From Neoceratodus forsteri (Eukaryota; Chordata; Ceratodontiformes; Ceratodontidae), in contig CM028131.1 of assembly GCA_016271365.2 (NCBI GenBank), forward strand, positions 172,612,501 to 172,676,500: a stretch of DNA of 64,000 nt, in the 5' to 3' direction. Below are positions 51,283 through 61,865 of this stretch, piece after piece; position 1 is the first letter of the stretch; the number at the start of each line of letters is the position of its first letter. The notes beneath the pieces are model-generated. The model had not been told where the DNA came from. It saw nothing but the letters and a program-made list of their open reading frames with translations, and did no database searches. The translations under genes were made by a program, and so were the position numbers.

Positions 51283-53837
51283 TCATGCCCCCTTGTTATG
51301 TTTCCTTCCTTCATGTGGAACAACTTCCCTGGTCCTCCCTTGTTCATCCCTTTTGATATTTTTAAAGGTCTCAATCATGTCCCCCCTCTCCTTCCTCGTC
51401 TCCATTTTATATAGCCCCAACTCCTTGCACCTCTGTTCATATGGCTTGCTGTTCATCCCCTGCACCATCTTGGTCACCCGCCACTGGACCCTTTAAATCA
51501 AGTCTATATCTTTGCACAGATAAGGACTCCAAAACTGGACACCGTACTTGAGGTGTGGCCTCACCAGGGGTTGATACAGGGGTACCAGGACCTCCCTACG
51601 CCTGCTGGTGATCCCCCTGCCGATACTTGCCAACATCCCATACACCCTCCCCACTGCCCTAGAGCATTGCTTCCCTACCTTGAGGTTGCTGGAGACTGTT
51701 ACCCCCAGGTCTCTCTCTTCCTCTGACACCCTGACTCTCTCCCCACTCAGCCTATACTCAGCCCTTTGGTTCCTGTGCCCCAGGTGCATTATAGCACACT
51801 TCTTGATGTTGAATTTTAGCTGCCAGGTCTCCGCCCACTCCTCCAGTAATCTCAGGTCCCTTCTCATGTCCTCCACCCCCCCCCGCCACAGGGGAGTCAA
51901 CCCTCCTTCCGATTTTTGTGTCATCCGCAAAGAGGGCCATCCTCCCTGACAGCCCATCTGCCATCTCTATTACATAGATATTAAACAGAAGGGATCCTAG
52001 GACTGATCCCTGAGGAACTCCACTCCTCACCTACTCAATCCCTGAGTACACCCCATTCACCACCACCCTCTGACACCTATCTGCCAACCAGATTTCAACC
52101 CATCAAGTTATTTTGACCCCTACCCCTATGCTATTCAATTTGTTGACCAGCCTCCTATGGCGTATAGTGTTGATGGCTTTACTGAAATCCAAATAGGCCA
52201 TGTCCACTGCTTCCCCCTGGTCCACTACCTGTGTCACCCAGTCAAAAAATTAGATCAAATTGGACTGGCATGACTTGCCCCTAGTGAACCCGTACTGTCT
52301 GTCATCCAGCAGTCCATTCACTTCCAGGTACCTCTTTACTCTTTCACCAATGAGTGCCTCCATGACCTTCCCCACCACAGTGATCAGGCTGATGGGGCGG
52401 TAGTTTTCCCTCAGCTCCCGGCTTCCCCCCTCGTGTATTAGCACCACCGTCATGTTTTTCCAGTCATCCGGCACTATACCAGTGTTCAGAGACAGGTTGA
52501 ACAACCTCACAAGCGGGGCAGCCAACTCATCTCTTAGTTCCCAAATCACCCTTGGCTGCAGGCCATCCAGCCCCATGGCCTTGTCCACCTTCACCCTGGT
52601 TAATTCCTCCCTAACTCTCCCTGTGGTGAATGGATCCGATACCATCCCCGTGTCTCCCCTCCCCTTCCAGCTCCGTCCCTGTACTGCCCTTTTCTTCCGT
52701 AAATACAGAGCAGAAATACCTGTTCAGATCTTCTGCCTTCTTCCCATCCTCCTCCAAGTGCTTGCCTCCTTCCCCCCTCAGCCTTTCAATCCCCTGGCCA
52801 GCCTTCCTCCTCTCTCCCACATATCTAAAGAATGCCTTTTTCCCTCTCCTGACCTCTTTTGCCAACCTAACTTCCGTGTCCGCCTTAGCCCTCCTGATAA
52901 CTTTTCCCACTAGTCTCTTTGCCTCCCTGTAAGCCTCCCTATCCCCCTCCCCCTGAGTACTCGTATCTCCAGAACACCATCCACCTACCCCCTACTGCCC
53001 TTGCTACATCCCTGCTGAACCAAAATGGCTTCCTGTTTCTCGCCCCCTTCCTAACACTTTTGATGGATGCCTGTGTAGCCTTCCGGATCCGTTCCCTAAT
53101 AGCTACCCATAATTCATTTGTGTCACTTATATCCCCTAAGCCTTCCATTGCCTCTCTCACAGCCTACTTAATTTGTCGAAGTCCTCCCGCTTAAAGTCCA
53201 GCACCATTGCGCCCGTGCGGGTCCTTGTCCTCCTTGCCCTCATTTTGAACCTGACAGTCCTGTGGTCACTTTTCCCTAGTTTTTCCCCTACCACCACCTC
53301 CTCCACATTTTCCCCATTCTTCAATACCACATCCAGCAGGTTGCTCCCTCTGGTAGGCTCCCCGACCAGCTGTTTCAGGAACACCCCAATAAGTCTGTCC
53401 ACTAACTCCCTACTTCTTGCTGATGCTGCTTCAGGGATGGTCCATTCCACAGCTGGTAAGGTAAGGTCACCTACCAGTAATGTATCCCTCTTGAGAGCCA
53501 TCCTCTCAATATCCTGCAGCATCACCCTATCCTGATCTTCTCCCCACGAGGGTGATCTATATACGACCCCAAGTCTCAAGTATTCCCCTGTCCGCCTGAA
53601 TAGCTTCACCCACAGAAGTTCCATGACCTCATCGCCCTCCTGCCCCTCCATTGCCTGTATGTCCTCTTTAACATAAATGGCCACCCTCCCTCCCTTCCTG
53701 TCCCTCCTGTCCTTCCTAAACAGCCTGAAGCCTGGTATTGTTGTCTCCCACATGTGGAGGTCCATCCACCAAGTCTCAGTTATCGCTATGATGTCTAACT
53801 TCATCTTATGTGCCAGGCTTCTAGCGTTCACCACCAA
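51283..53837 (-). pseudogene. CR1 endonuclease-RT
   Basis: Endonuclease 53837-53157, open for 226 codons: MKLDIIAITETWW, RKDRRDRKGGRVAIYVKEDI, RLGVVYRSPSW, LLVGDLTLPAVEW (GDF/L-N block reads GDLT), FLKQLVGEPTRGSNLLDVVL and LGKSDHRTVRF. Linker and fingers 52910-52250 (YFCSVFTEEKGS, KVDKAMGLDGLQPRVIWELR, DDWKNMTVVLIHEGGSREL, DRQYGFTRGKSCQSNLI). Palm 52030-51493 (GVPQGSVLGSLLFNIYVIEM, FADD at 51920-51931, LKFNIKKCAIMHLG). C-terminus 51477-51283. FADD is intact. Frameshifts near 52030, 51760 and 52600 and a stop near 52250 disable it. Confidence 0.88.
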
Positions 53838-53984
53838 CCCCTTCCACCAACTTCCTCCTCTTTCGTTGCTCCCTGCCTGCCAACAACTTGTATGTCAATC
53901 GCTCCCCGGGGGAGGGGGCCCAGGGTCCACAACTTGTTCGTGGTACAGTGTGGATATACATCCAGTCCCCCACTCAGTTTAAAT

Positions 53985-54658
53985 TTAAATTATTTTTCGA
54001 AGAACTCCCCCATCCATCAGTATGGCTGCCCCCTCTCTGCTGTGGTGTAACTTGTACACTGAGAAGAGGCTTTCATCCTCCCAAGTTGCACCCCAATCAC
54101 CTATAATACTATACCCCATCTGCGCACACCAATCCGCTAGCCAGTTGTTAAGCTCCCGTATCCTTTGTGTCCTCTCAGTGCAGGCTCTCGGTATGTGCAA
54201 TACCTGACAGAAGGTTAGAAATTCGAAGTTCAACCTCCCACAGAATCTAGCTAGGGCCCCAAGTCTTGTTTGCACCTCCATGAGACTATTACCAGTTAGG
54301 CCGTTAGTCCCCAAGTCCTCCTCCCCCCTGCCTGTTTAAGTTGCCCTCCCTCCTCCTCCAACCTATCTCCTCTCCACCCCCCTGACTGCTTAAGCCACCC
54401 ACTCTCCTCATCTCTCCTCTCCCTGTAGATCCATAACCCACTGCAGCATGTCTTGCCTGTCTCAGCTCCTTCTGCTGACCCATGATCTCTTTTAAGTTTC
54501 TCTATTCGGTTGCACACTAAACACACCCCCACTCTCCATGCAATTTTAAGAAAGATTGGTGCTCCACAGCTGTTGCAACCCATCACCCTTCGCATTTCTC
54601 TATTTGCCCACCAGTGACTCCCATCGTACCAGGCAAGGGATCCCCCACCTTCCCCCAA
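53985..54658 (-). pseudogene. CR1 ORF1: zinc motif and esterase C-terminus
   Basis: From an ATG at 54658, residues 28-49 form C-x2-C-x14-C-x2-C (CNSCG..CLVCN), a zinc-binding layout seen near the N-terminus of CR1 ORF1, followed by a charged stretch (IEKLKRDHGSAEG). The frame then stops. 54314-53985 begins MGTNGLTGNSLM, the SGNH block III (G-T-N-G), and continues LADWCAQMGYSIIGDWGATW. The GDS block between them is missing: the text goes straight from the linker to block III, so about 100 residues appear to be deleted. Confidence 0.75.
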
Positions 54659-54740
54659 GCCTCCCTACTCCCTCCTCTATCATTTCTACCCATGTTCCTC
54701 CTGGTCTCCAATTCCCTTACTCCCATCACTAGATTAAAGA

Positions 54741-57330
54741 TTGTTGAGCAGCTTCCTTTAAACTCCTAATCCTCCTTTTCCCAATTGCAGCTGTTTAACC
54801 CATTAAGCAGCCTCCTTTTCTCCATCCTATGTGTCCTTACCACAGTTATACTTAATTTCCTAACTCTCGCTTCACAAATGGGAGTTGTTACAGCCTACTG
54901 AGCAGCCCCTTTTAAATGTCCTAACTACCCCGTTTCCAATAACAGCTTTATAAAAACTAAAAGTTCTATCCTAGTTTGCCTGAAAAACTAAACAATTTCT
55001 AACCACATTTACATCATACGTCTATTACTTGTGTAACCCCCTTGTTCCCATGGGTTACTAGAATCCCACTTAGAACCAGTGGCAGGCAGGGAAAGGCAGC
55101 TTGTGGGATACCAGTTAAATGGGTTTCACACTGTCTCACTCTGTTCTCAGTTTCAGCTGAGCTGGAGTGATGATGTCACCATAGAATTCTGGCAGCAGCA
55201 TAAGCCACATTGGAATGCTAGCAGCAGGGGTTAGTGGTAGAACGTTGGGGAATTCAAATCAGTTGTTGTGCAAGGGAGTCGTGAGAGAGAGATGTGCTGC
55301 AGTTAGTAGCCCTTCAGAGCCTAGCTCTGATATAGAGCTACATCAGACAAGTGGGTTGTGTGTTCTCACCCTAGCGAGGAACACAGAAGGGACAAGAAGG
55401 AAGTGGTAGAGACTTCTTAGAGTTGTTCCAGTGCCCCATCCCTGGAGGGATGGGGGGGAAATACCAGCATTTCAGGGGCAATCCCCTGGCCCTGCCTGGA
55501 AAGGGAAAAGCTGCCGGAGAGTGAAGTTTGTACTGAAAGTACCTGAGAATCTGTGTTTTTGGGAAAGAAGCCTGGGGCACCTGCAAATCATGGTGAGTTC
55601 TGCTCTGATATAGACTATGTTCACCAAGACAGAGATTAGTGAAAAAGTATCTGCCTACTGTGGGGTCATGAGAAGACTTGCCAAGTACAGTACTTTTAAT
55701 TTGTGTATGGCTTGGAAGCATATGAAACAGTGGGGGTCTAGGGTATGGACATAGCCACTTACAGAACTTTTTAAGTCAGGACACCGCCTGATGTGCAGTA
55801 TAGAATGTTAAATGCGCTAAACATTTCTAGAGAGCATCTACAACCAGAGATTCGAAGAAAGGTGTTGTAACCAAATGAAAGTCTGAGTATAGATTTGGGA
55901 GCAAGAGGTGGGAGACCCCCCCCCCATCTGGAGTAACCAGGTTTATCTCTCCAGGTTCAGTTTGGGCACCTATGGCTTTCTCCCAGGCACTTGGCCAGTG
56001 TTTGCAGAAAGCACCCAGACGTTGGATTTTGGAATGTTTCCTTTAGAGCTAGAAAGTGCTCATGGGTGATTTAGGGAGCCACCATCAACCTCCATGCCAT
56101 ATGGAAAAGTGTTCTAGTACTGGCCGGGGTGCCATGTCAAGGAATAAAAGAGAAGTGTACCAGTTTGGGCCATGTGAGCCCAGATTCGTTCAGAACCTGA
56201 GGGTTTCGTGTAGTGAAGAAGTGTGCTATGTACCTCTGTAATCTGCATTACCAGCGAGTGTAGCCCTGTGGGAGTCCATCTTTGCTTTGTTATTCTCTGT
56301 GTTGATGTGAATAAAAGCTGCACTCTAGAATCCCATTTCCTGGTTTGGACATTTCAGCTATTGCTTCCAGTGTCCGGATTTACTTGGGTGCCCCTGACCA
56401 GAAGTACAAACCTAGCATAATGCTGAGCAACAAGATTTCTCCCCTGACCTAGGGTTACACTTGCAGTGCACTTTTCACTGTAGAACTGCAATTTCAATGC
56501 ATAAGACACAAAATTAATCTAAATTAAACTCTACTAAGTTCTATCCTAGTTTGCCCCAAAATGAACAAATCGTACCCACAGTTATGTCATTCAGCTAGTA
56601 ATCGCAGTGCACTTTACATTTAATAGAAATGCAATTTCAAAGCATAGACACAGTACCTTAATTCGATGAACTTCACCCCGGCCTATGTAGACCCTGTCCC
56701 ACAGTTCTCCTCACTTCCATTCTGCAATACTCCACCCTCTGCCCACTCCCCCTGCTGGGCATGGATCCAGAGACCATTTAATCTAGGAGCAGTGTGGGGC
56801 AGGTGGGTGGGAGACAAAAGAGCCAATCGGGAGCCCTTCCCCGACTCCTTGGTTGCAGAATGCGGCCCGACTCTGCTGCTGATGCGGCCCTCTAAGCTCC
56901 TTGTGGCTATGGCCGCCGAATGCCCCTACGCCGATGTGGCTCTTCAAGTTCCTTGCACTGAGCACCCCTGCCGCTGATGTGTCTCGACTCCTCTCCTGAT
57001 TTCCCTGCCCCTGCCAAAGAGAAGGGATGTGCGGCTGGGCTCCAGGTTTTTATACCCAGCTGCCAATTTAAATTTGGTGCTCCTTCTCACTGATTGGCCA
57101 AAAAAATCAAAGAGCCAATCGGGAGCCCTCTCCCTACTCCTCGGTCATGGATGTGGCCCGATTCAGCTGTCAATGTGGCCCTCTAAGCTCTTTGAAGCTA
57201 CAGCCTCCGAATGCCCCTGTCGCTGATGAGGCCCCTCCAAGTTCCTTGCACTGAATACCTCTGCTACTGATGCAGTCTGACTCCTCTCCTGATTTCCCTG
57301 CCCCATTTTCACCCAGCAGTAACATTACGG
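54741..57330 (-). promoter_or_regulatory. Duplicated region upstream of the CR1: probable 5' UTR/promoter units
   Basis: Two kinds of duplicate are visible. (1) AAGTTCTATCCTAGTTTGCC at 54960 and 56537 starts two copies of a unit of about 150 bp, the first of which is interrupted by the solo LTR. (2) AGAGCCAATCGGGAGCCC at 56819 and 57112 starts two copies of a GC-rich unit of about 195 bp, 293 bp apart. Between the GC-rich units the minus strand shows GCCAATCAGTGAG (CCAAT box, about 57089-57101) and GGGTATAAAAACC (TATA box, 57044-57056) about 35 bp downstream. The layout recalls monomer promoters of some LINEs; whether it drives the CR1 is inference. Confidence 0.55.
55032..56459 (+). mobile_element. 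Solo LTR of an LTR retrotransposon, 1428 bp
   Basis: Begins TGTAACCC and ends GGGTTACA, a perfect 8-bp terminal inverted repeat with TG..CA ends. A 4-bp target duplication CTTG lies directly outside (55028-55031 and 56460-56463). The polyadenylation signal AATAAA at 56310-56315, followed after about 150 bp by the end, is placed as in an R-U5 boundary and sets the plus orientation. No primer-binding site, gag or pol is next to it, so it is a solo LTR left by recombination. A 4-bp duplication fits several LTR groups; I cannot name the family. Confidence 0.85.
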
Positions 57331-57690
57331 ACCCCTAGTGTGGACAGAGCATATGTGACACAGCGGGTCCAGCCAGAGTGCAACACACTACTGTACCTTG
57401 TAGCAAATGACATATCACAAAATACTGCATAACAAAGGGATCATATGCCATTGAATTACACTGTTTCCTGCAATATACTGCAGCACTCTGTAGTAATACT
57501 GTAAGGTATTGTTTTGTATCGTGGCTGGCTCCACTGTAATGCATGTTCTATAAAAATATAAATATATTCTTGTATATATGGGATCTGTGACAATAACTCC
57601 AGTGAAGATTCATTATCCAGAGATGTTGAGTTAGTTAAAGTTCACATGTCAATTGCACAGTACTCCACCCAGGAAAAGATTTAGTGGGCT
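57331..57690. other. No recognisable feature
   Basis: Contains GTGTGGACAGAGCATATGTG and small pairing blocks (CTGCAATATACTGCAG at 57470), perhaps from an old DNA transposon. No gene. Confidence 0.35.
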
Positions 57691-57858
57691 AGAAACATAG
57701 AAACATAGACTACATAGAAACATAGACTTTGATGGCAGATAAGGACTGCTTCGGCCACCTAGTCTGCCCATTACCCTACCAACTGGATAAGCTGCAGATC
57801 CTAGTTAACCAACAGCCTATTTCTTCCTACCTTCCACAAGAATTGCCTTATATCTGTC

Positions 57859-58126
57859 CTAAAAAACAGTTGCTCAGCGAGCCAGTGGAAACTGTTCGGG
57901 TCTGCACAGCAAATGGGTAGCAAGCCCATTAACAATTATTGAATACCAAAAAACGCTGTGCAAATAAAGTACACAAAATAAAATCCTAATGGAAATATGA
58001 CGATCAGTCTATATTATCCACGTAGCTAAATACATACAGAAGATCCGCAATCCATGGAGTTCCAAAATCATGGAAATTTTTATTTTACTGATCGTGAATT
58101 AAACCAAACAGTGTTACAGCAAACTG
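57859..58126. other. Segment replacing part of the CR1 3' UTR
   Basis: Between ATTGCCTTATATCTGTCC and GCCTTGCCTCCATCCTGTCT the family consensus (8.70-9.06 kb) has about 360 bp of 3' UTR and C-terminal coding. Here 268 bp of unrelated AT-rich sequence takes its place (AAAACAGTTGCTCAGCGAGC.. to ..CAAACAGTGTTACAGCAAAC). No tail or target duplication is seen. Confidence 0.65.
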
Positions 58127-58129
58127 CCT

Positions 58130-60265
58130 TGCCTCCATCCTGTCTATGTCCTTGAAGAGATGGGGTCTCCAGAACTGGATGCAGTACTCCAGATGGGGTC
58201 TTACCAACTGTCTGTACAGAGGGATAACAACTTCCTGTTTTCTGCTGGTGATGTCTCTCCCTATACATCCCAGTATCTTCCCAGCCCTCCCTACTGCCTT
58301 CTCACATTGCTTGCCAACCTTAAGGTCATCTGATATGATAACCCCCCAGGCCCCTTTCCATTTTTGTTGTTGTTACTACCTCCACCCCATTGTGTACTCT
58401 TCCCCTGGGTTTTTGTTTCCCAGGTGCATTATTTTGCACTTCTTTGCATTGAATCCAAGCTGCCATACTTCTGGCCATTCCTCCAACCTTGCCAAGTCCC
58501 TTCTCATCCTTTCCATGCCCCCTTGTGTATCAACCCTGTTGCAGATCTTTGTGTCATTTGCAAAGAGGCATCCTTTTCCTTCCAGTCCATCTGCAATGTC
58601 ACTTATAAACACATTAAAAAGGACTGGACCCAGTACTTAACCCTGCGGGTACCCCACTAGTAACTCCTTTCTTCAGAGTGGACTCCATTTACTATTACCT
58701 TCTGTGTCCTGTTGTCCAGCCAATGTTTTACCCAGGCTACCACCCTGGGACCCACTCCCAGGCTAGCCAATTTCTTTATTAATCTTTTGTGTGGGACTGC
58801 TAAAGTCTAGGTAGGCCATGTCCACAGCCCCTCCTTGGTCTCCTACTTTGATCACCCAGTCAAAGAAATCTATTAGATTCGTCTGACATGACCTTCCTGC
58901 TGTGAATCCATGCTACCTTGGGTCCTGTGCCCCACTGGCCTGTAGGTACTCAACAATTCTTTCCTTCAGAAGTGATTCCATCATTTTTCCTACCACAGAG
59001 GTCAAACTGACAGGTCTGTAGTTTCCTGCCTCTGTCTTGCTCCGCCTTCTGTGAAGGGGAATCACATCCACCCTCCTCCAGTCCTCAGGTACCACACCAT
59101 CCTCCCATAATTTGTTAAAAAGGGTAGTCAGTGGTGTCACTAGTTCTCCCCTTAATTATTTTAGAATTCTGGGGTGAATCCCATCAGGCCCCATTGCTTC
59201 GTCCATCTTCAGTTTTAGGAGTTCTTTCAGAGCCCTTTCTTCTGTGAAAGGACAGGGATCAACCCCCCTATCCAGAGTGCTTCTGTTAATTGGATTAGGT
59301 ACTAAGCCCTCCTCCTGTTTTGTGAATACTGAGCAGAAGAATTTATTCAGTATCCCTGCTTTTTCACTGTTCCGCTCTGCCCACCCACCATCCATTCTAT
59401 TCAGCCTCACTATCCCTCCCTTTGGCTTTCTACGCTCCCTAATGTACCTATAAAAGGTTGTATCCCCTTCTTAACCAAAGTGGCTATCTTTTCCTCAGTT
59501 TGGGCCTTTGCTATTCTGACTGCCTTTCCTGCTTCCTTCTGCCTTAACTGGTACAGTTCTTTGTCCTGCTCCTTCTGTGTTTCCTTATACTTCCTAAATG
59601 CTATCTTCTTCTCCCTAACCTTTCCCGCCACCTCTTTTAAGAACCATAGTGGTTTTTTTTTTATTTTGATTTGTTTATTTGCCTCACACACATGCTTGTT
59701 GCCTCTGTGTTGGCAATTTTAATGTTTCCCCATTGTTGCTCCACCCCTCCTTCTTGCCTGTTTGCTAGTGCTTTTCTAAGGCACTCTCCCATTTTGCCAA
59801 AGTCAACCCTCCTGAAGTCCAGTACCCTTACTTTTGTATGGCTTGACTCTGCGGCTGAGTTTATCAAGAACCACACTGTTTAGTGGTCACTTGTTCCCAG
59901 ATGGCTACCCACTTCTAGATCTGAGATCTTCTCACTGTCCTCATTTGAGAGTACCACGTCTAAGATTGCTCCCTCCCGAGTGGGTTCCAACACTAGCTGT
60001 CTGAGGCATGCCCCCTGTAGGGCATAGAGAATGGGTCTTCTCTTTGATGTGGCTGCAGCAAAGGTGCTCCAGTTAACATCTGGCATATTCAGGTCCCCAA
60101 CAACAGTATCTCCCCTTTCTCTGCCATCCTAAGGATACTTTCTATTATATCCTTGTCCATTCCTTCCCCTCTCCCTGAGATGAGGATCTATATACAACCC
60201 CCTGTGCAGATTGTGGTGCCATTTCCAGTCTCTAAGGTGACCCACAGTACCTCCTCTCCTTTCTG
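58130..60265 (-). pseudogene. CR1 endonuclease-RT, broken
   Basis: On minus: endonuclease 60265-59661 (MPDVNWSTFAAATSKRRPIL, LGTSDH then VWFLINSA), linker 59691-59410, fingers 59410-58913 (KMDEAMGPDGIHPRILK, PEDWRRVDVIPLHRRRSK, NYRPVSLTSVVGKMMESLL) and palm 58612-58376 (VCLFADD-type motif reads FAND at 58553-58564, FNAKKCKIMHLGNKNPGEEY). The first Asp of the catalytic pair is Asn, so the polymerase is dead regardless of frame. The conserved block ..LVRPHLEYC has changed here to nonsense frames. Confidence 0.85.
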
Positions 60266-61335
60266 TTTACTTAATTTGCTAGTACTTCCCTCTGAGAAAC
60301 AATACTTATCCACTGATCTCCAGTGGCACAGCCCTCTGAGCTCCTGCACATGTAGAATAATGTGTGGGCAACCCATACTCAACATGGCTGTGTTTCCCAG
60401 TGGTGAGATGACATCACAGACCTCAAGAGCAAAGCTTTGTGAGCTGTAGTCTCCTTCTTCTTGGCTGTATAAGCACACTTCTCCCTCCAAAATTACTGTC
60501 CAGTTCCTTCTCACTCTGGCAGATGAGAGTTCTGCTTCTGTCCATACATGACAGTAGACTGAGGATGTGCTGTAACATACCTCAGTCTTACCATGAACAG
60601 ACAGCCTCCTGATTGCCTAAGTATCTCAGTTTCCTGCGAAGATTGCCTGGTTGTCACTCGATGACAGATTGGCTACCCTGCCTCAGGGTGAATAATGAAG
60701 TCCCATAAGAACTCTAGAACCCTCAGCAGCTCAGTAGACAGGATCCATAGGTTGATTGATTGTTCTGATTCCCTCTGACCCTGTGGACTTGGTGAGAGGG
60801 GTCAGAGGGTGACCAATATGGCTACTGTACTTGCAGCTATTTCAGAGCATGGCTCCTAAACAATTATTGTAGCCAATCAACCATGTTATCACAGTCTGTC
60901 CTGGTCAGTCCAGGGCAGTGACCAGGTGAGTCCTGATTCCATCACAAGCACTGATGTGCTCCTCCATCAGGGGCAGCAGAGCTATCTTTTGATGTGCAGT
61001 GACTGTTGTGGCACTAATGCCGCAACAAATGCCAAAGAAATCCAGCTCTCCCTGCCAATCCAAATCCTTGGATTCTGGAGAGAGAAGGAACAGTGGCAGC
61101 AGGGTGGCTGTGGCTCCATGGAGCCAAGAAGATATGTCCTCACTCATTGGGGGGGTACATGTTTTTTTAGACAGATGTGCTCTGTATATAAGCTGGGCTG
61201 AGTTCAGACTCCTTTTACAATATGTGGAGATGAAGTTCCAGAAGCTTCCTGTCTGTAATTTGTGTAGATATTTTAAATTCAATTGGAAGGCTGGGCCTGC
61301 AGTTCAATGGACAAGAAGCTAGCCACTCCTCCTTC
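60266..61335. other. Unassigned sequence
   Basis: No recognised repeat or gene. TCTGTATATAAGCTGGGC at 61181 is TATA-like. Overlapping frames at 60926-61322 (plus) and 61282-60905 (minus) have no domain. Confidence 0.4.
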
Positions 61336-61385
61336 CTGAGCTATATAAGCAGTTCCTCTAAGCCTCTTTCTGAAGCACTTTTTCT
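61336..61385 (+). promoter_or_regulatory. TATA-like box
   Basis: CTGAGCTATATAAGCAG at 61337-61353 holds a good TATATAA match. A pyrimidine-rich stretch and TTTGCAGCTGG, an acceptor-like sequence, follow at 61385. It could be the promoter of an unrecognised LTR or gene, or chance. Confidence 0.3.
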
Positions 61386-61865
61386 TTGCAGCTGGAGGCT
61401 CCATCAGTCTGTTGTCTCTTCTGCGGCCTGCTGGGGCTTGCCTCCCCTCCCCCATCTAGCTGTGTTTTGGCCTGCTTGGTTTTGCTGGTATTCTGTTTTT
61501 CTGTTTTCCTGAATTTGGTTTGTATTACTGCCTCCGGCTGTGTACTTCTTTGTGTTGCTGTTTCTGTGCTTTTGTGTCTTGTTCAGCTGTTTTTCTTTTT
61601 GGGGGCTTCTGTTTCTAGACTCCTTGTCTCTGCCTATATTTTGTTACTCCAGAACTCATGCTACTTGCTCCCATTTCTCACACTTGCAACTGCAAAGGTT
61701 CTGTGTGCTCAGCTCAAGTTGCTTCCCTGTTGCTGCTCCATGCTATGCACCTCCTTTATTTTCACCTGGTTCAGGCTCACTCTGAACCCTAGCCATGCAG
61801 CTCTGTCCTGCTTCCTGAACTCCTACCATGTACCTCATTGCTGCTGTTTTTACTGCATTGCCTAG
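61386..61865 (+). other. Open frame of 159 codons, T/C-rich; gene status doubtful
   Basis: The translation is dominated by Leu, Cys, Phe, Ser and Val with long hydrophobic stretches (CVLACLVLLVFCFSVFLN, LCVAVSVLLCLVQLFFFLGA). That is what a T-rich strand gives in one frame. It lies just after the TATA-like box but has no recognisable domain, no Kozak-like context that stands out, and an overlapping second frame (61540-61785) of the same kind. I treat it as composition-driven. Confidence 0.2.

Larger units (their letters stand above)
51020..54740 (-). mobile_element. Full-length-like CR1 LINE (copy B of head-to-tail pair)
   Basis: 3' tail GATCACAGAATCATAGAAGG at 51020-51040, with octamer-like (ATCA)CAGA units. 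The element includes 3' UTR, RT, endonuclease and both parts of ORF1, ending with a zinc motif at 54658-54296. Upstream (54740-57330) is a duplicated region that I take as its 5' UTR. Nearly the full CR1 layout is present, making this the most complete CR1 in the window. Confidence 0.86.
57692..60265 (-). mobile_element. CR1 LINE, same subfamily as the 8.6-kb copy
   Basis: Starts with GAAACATAGAAACATAGAC, with the octamer block repeated again after ACTACATA (57692-57729), then GGCAGATAAGGACTGCTTCG. 3' UTR up to 57858 is followed by foreign sequence to 58126; RT and endonuclease then match the 8.6-kb copy closely. It ends near 60265 within the endonuclease, a 5' truncation close to that of the 8.6-kb copy (which ends about 100 bp further 5'). 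Confidence 0.88.

Noticed and set aside
54300..54800. Possible host zinc-finger exon from the CxxC..CxxC pattern
   Set aside because: Position directly upstream of CR1 endonuclease and the adjoining GTNG block fit CR1 ORF1 better.
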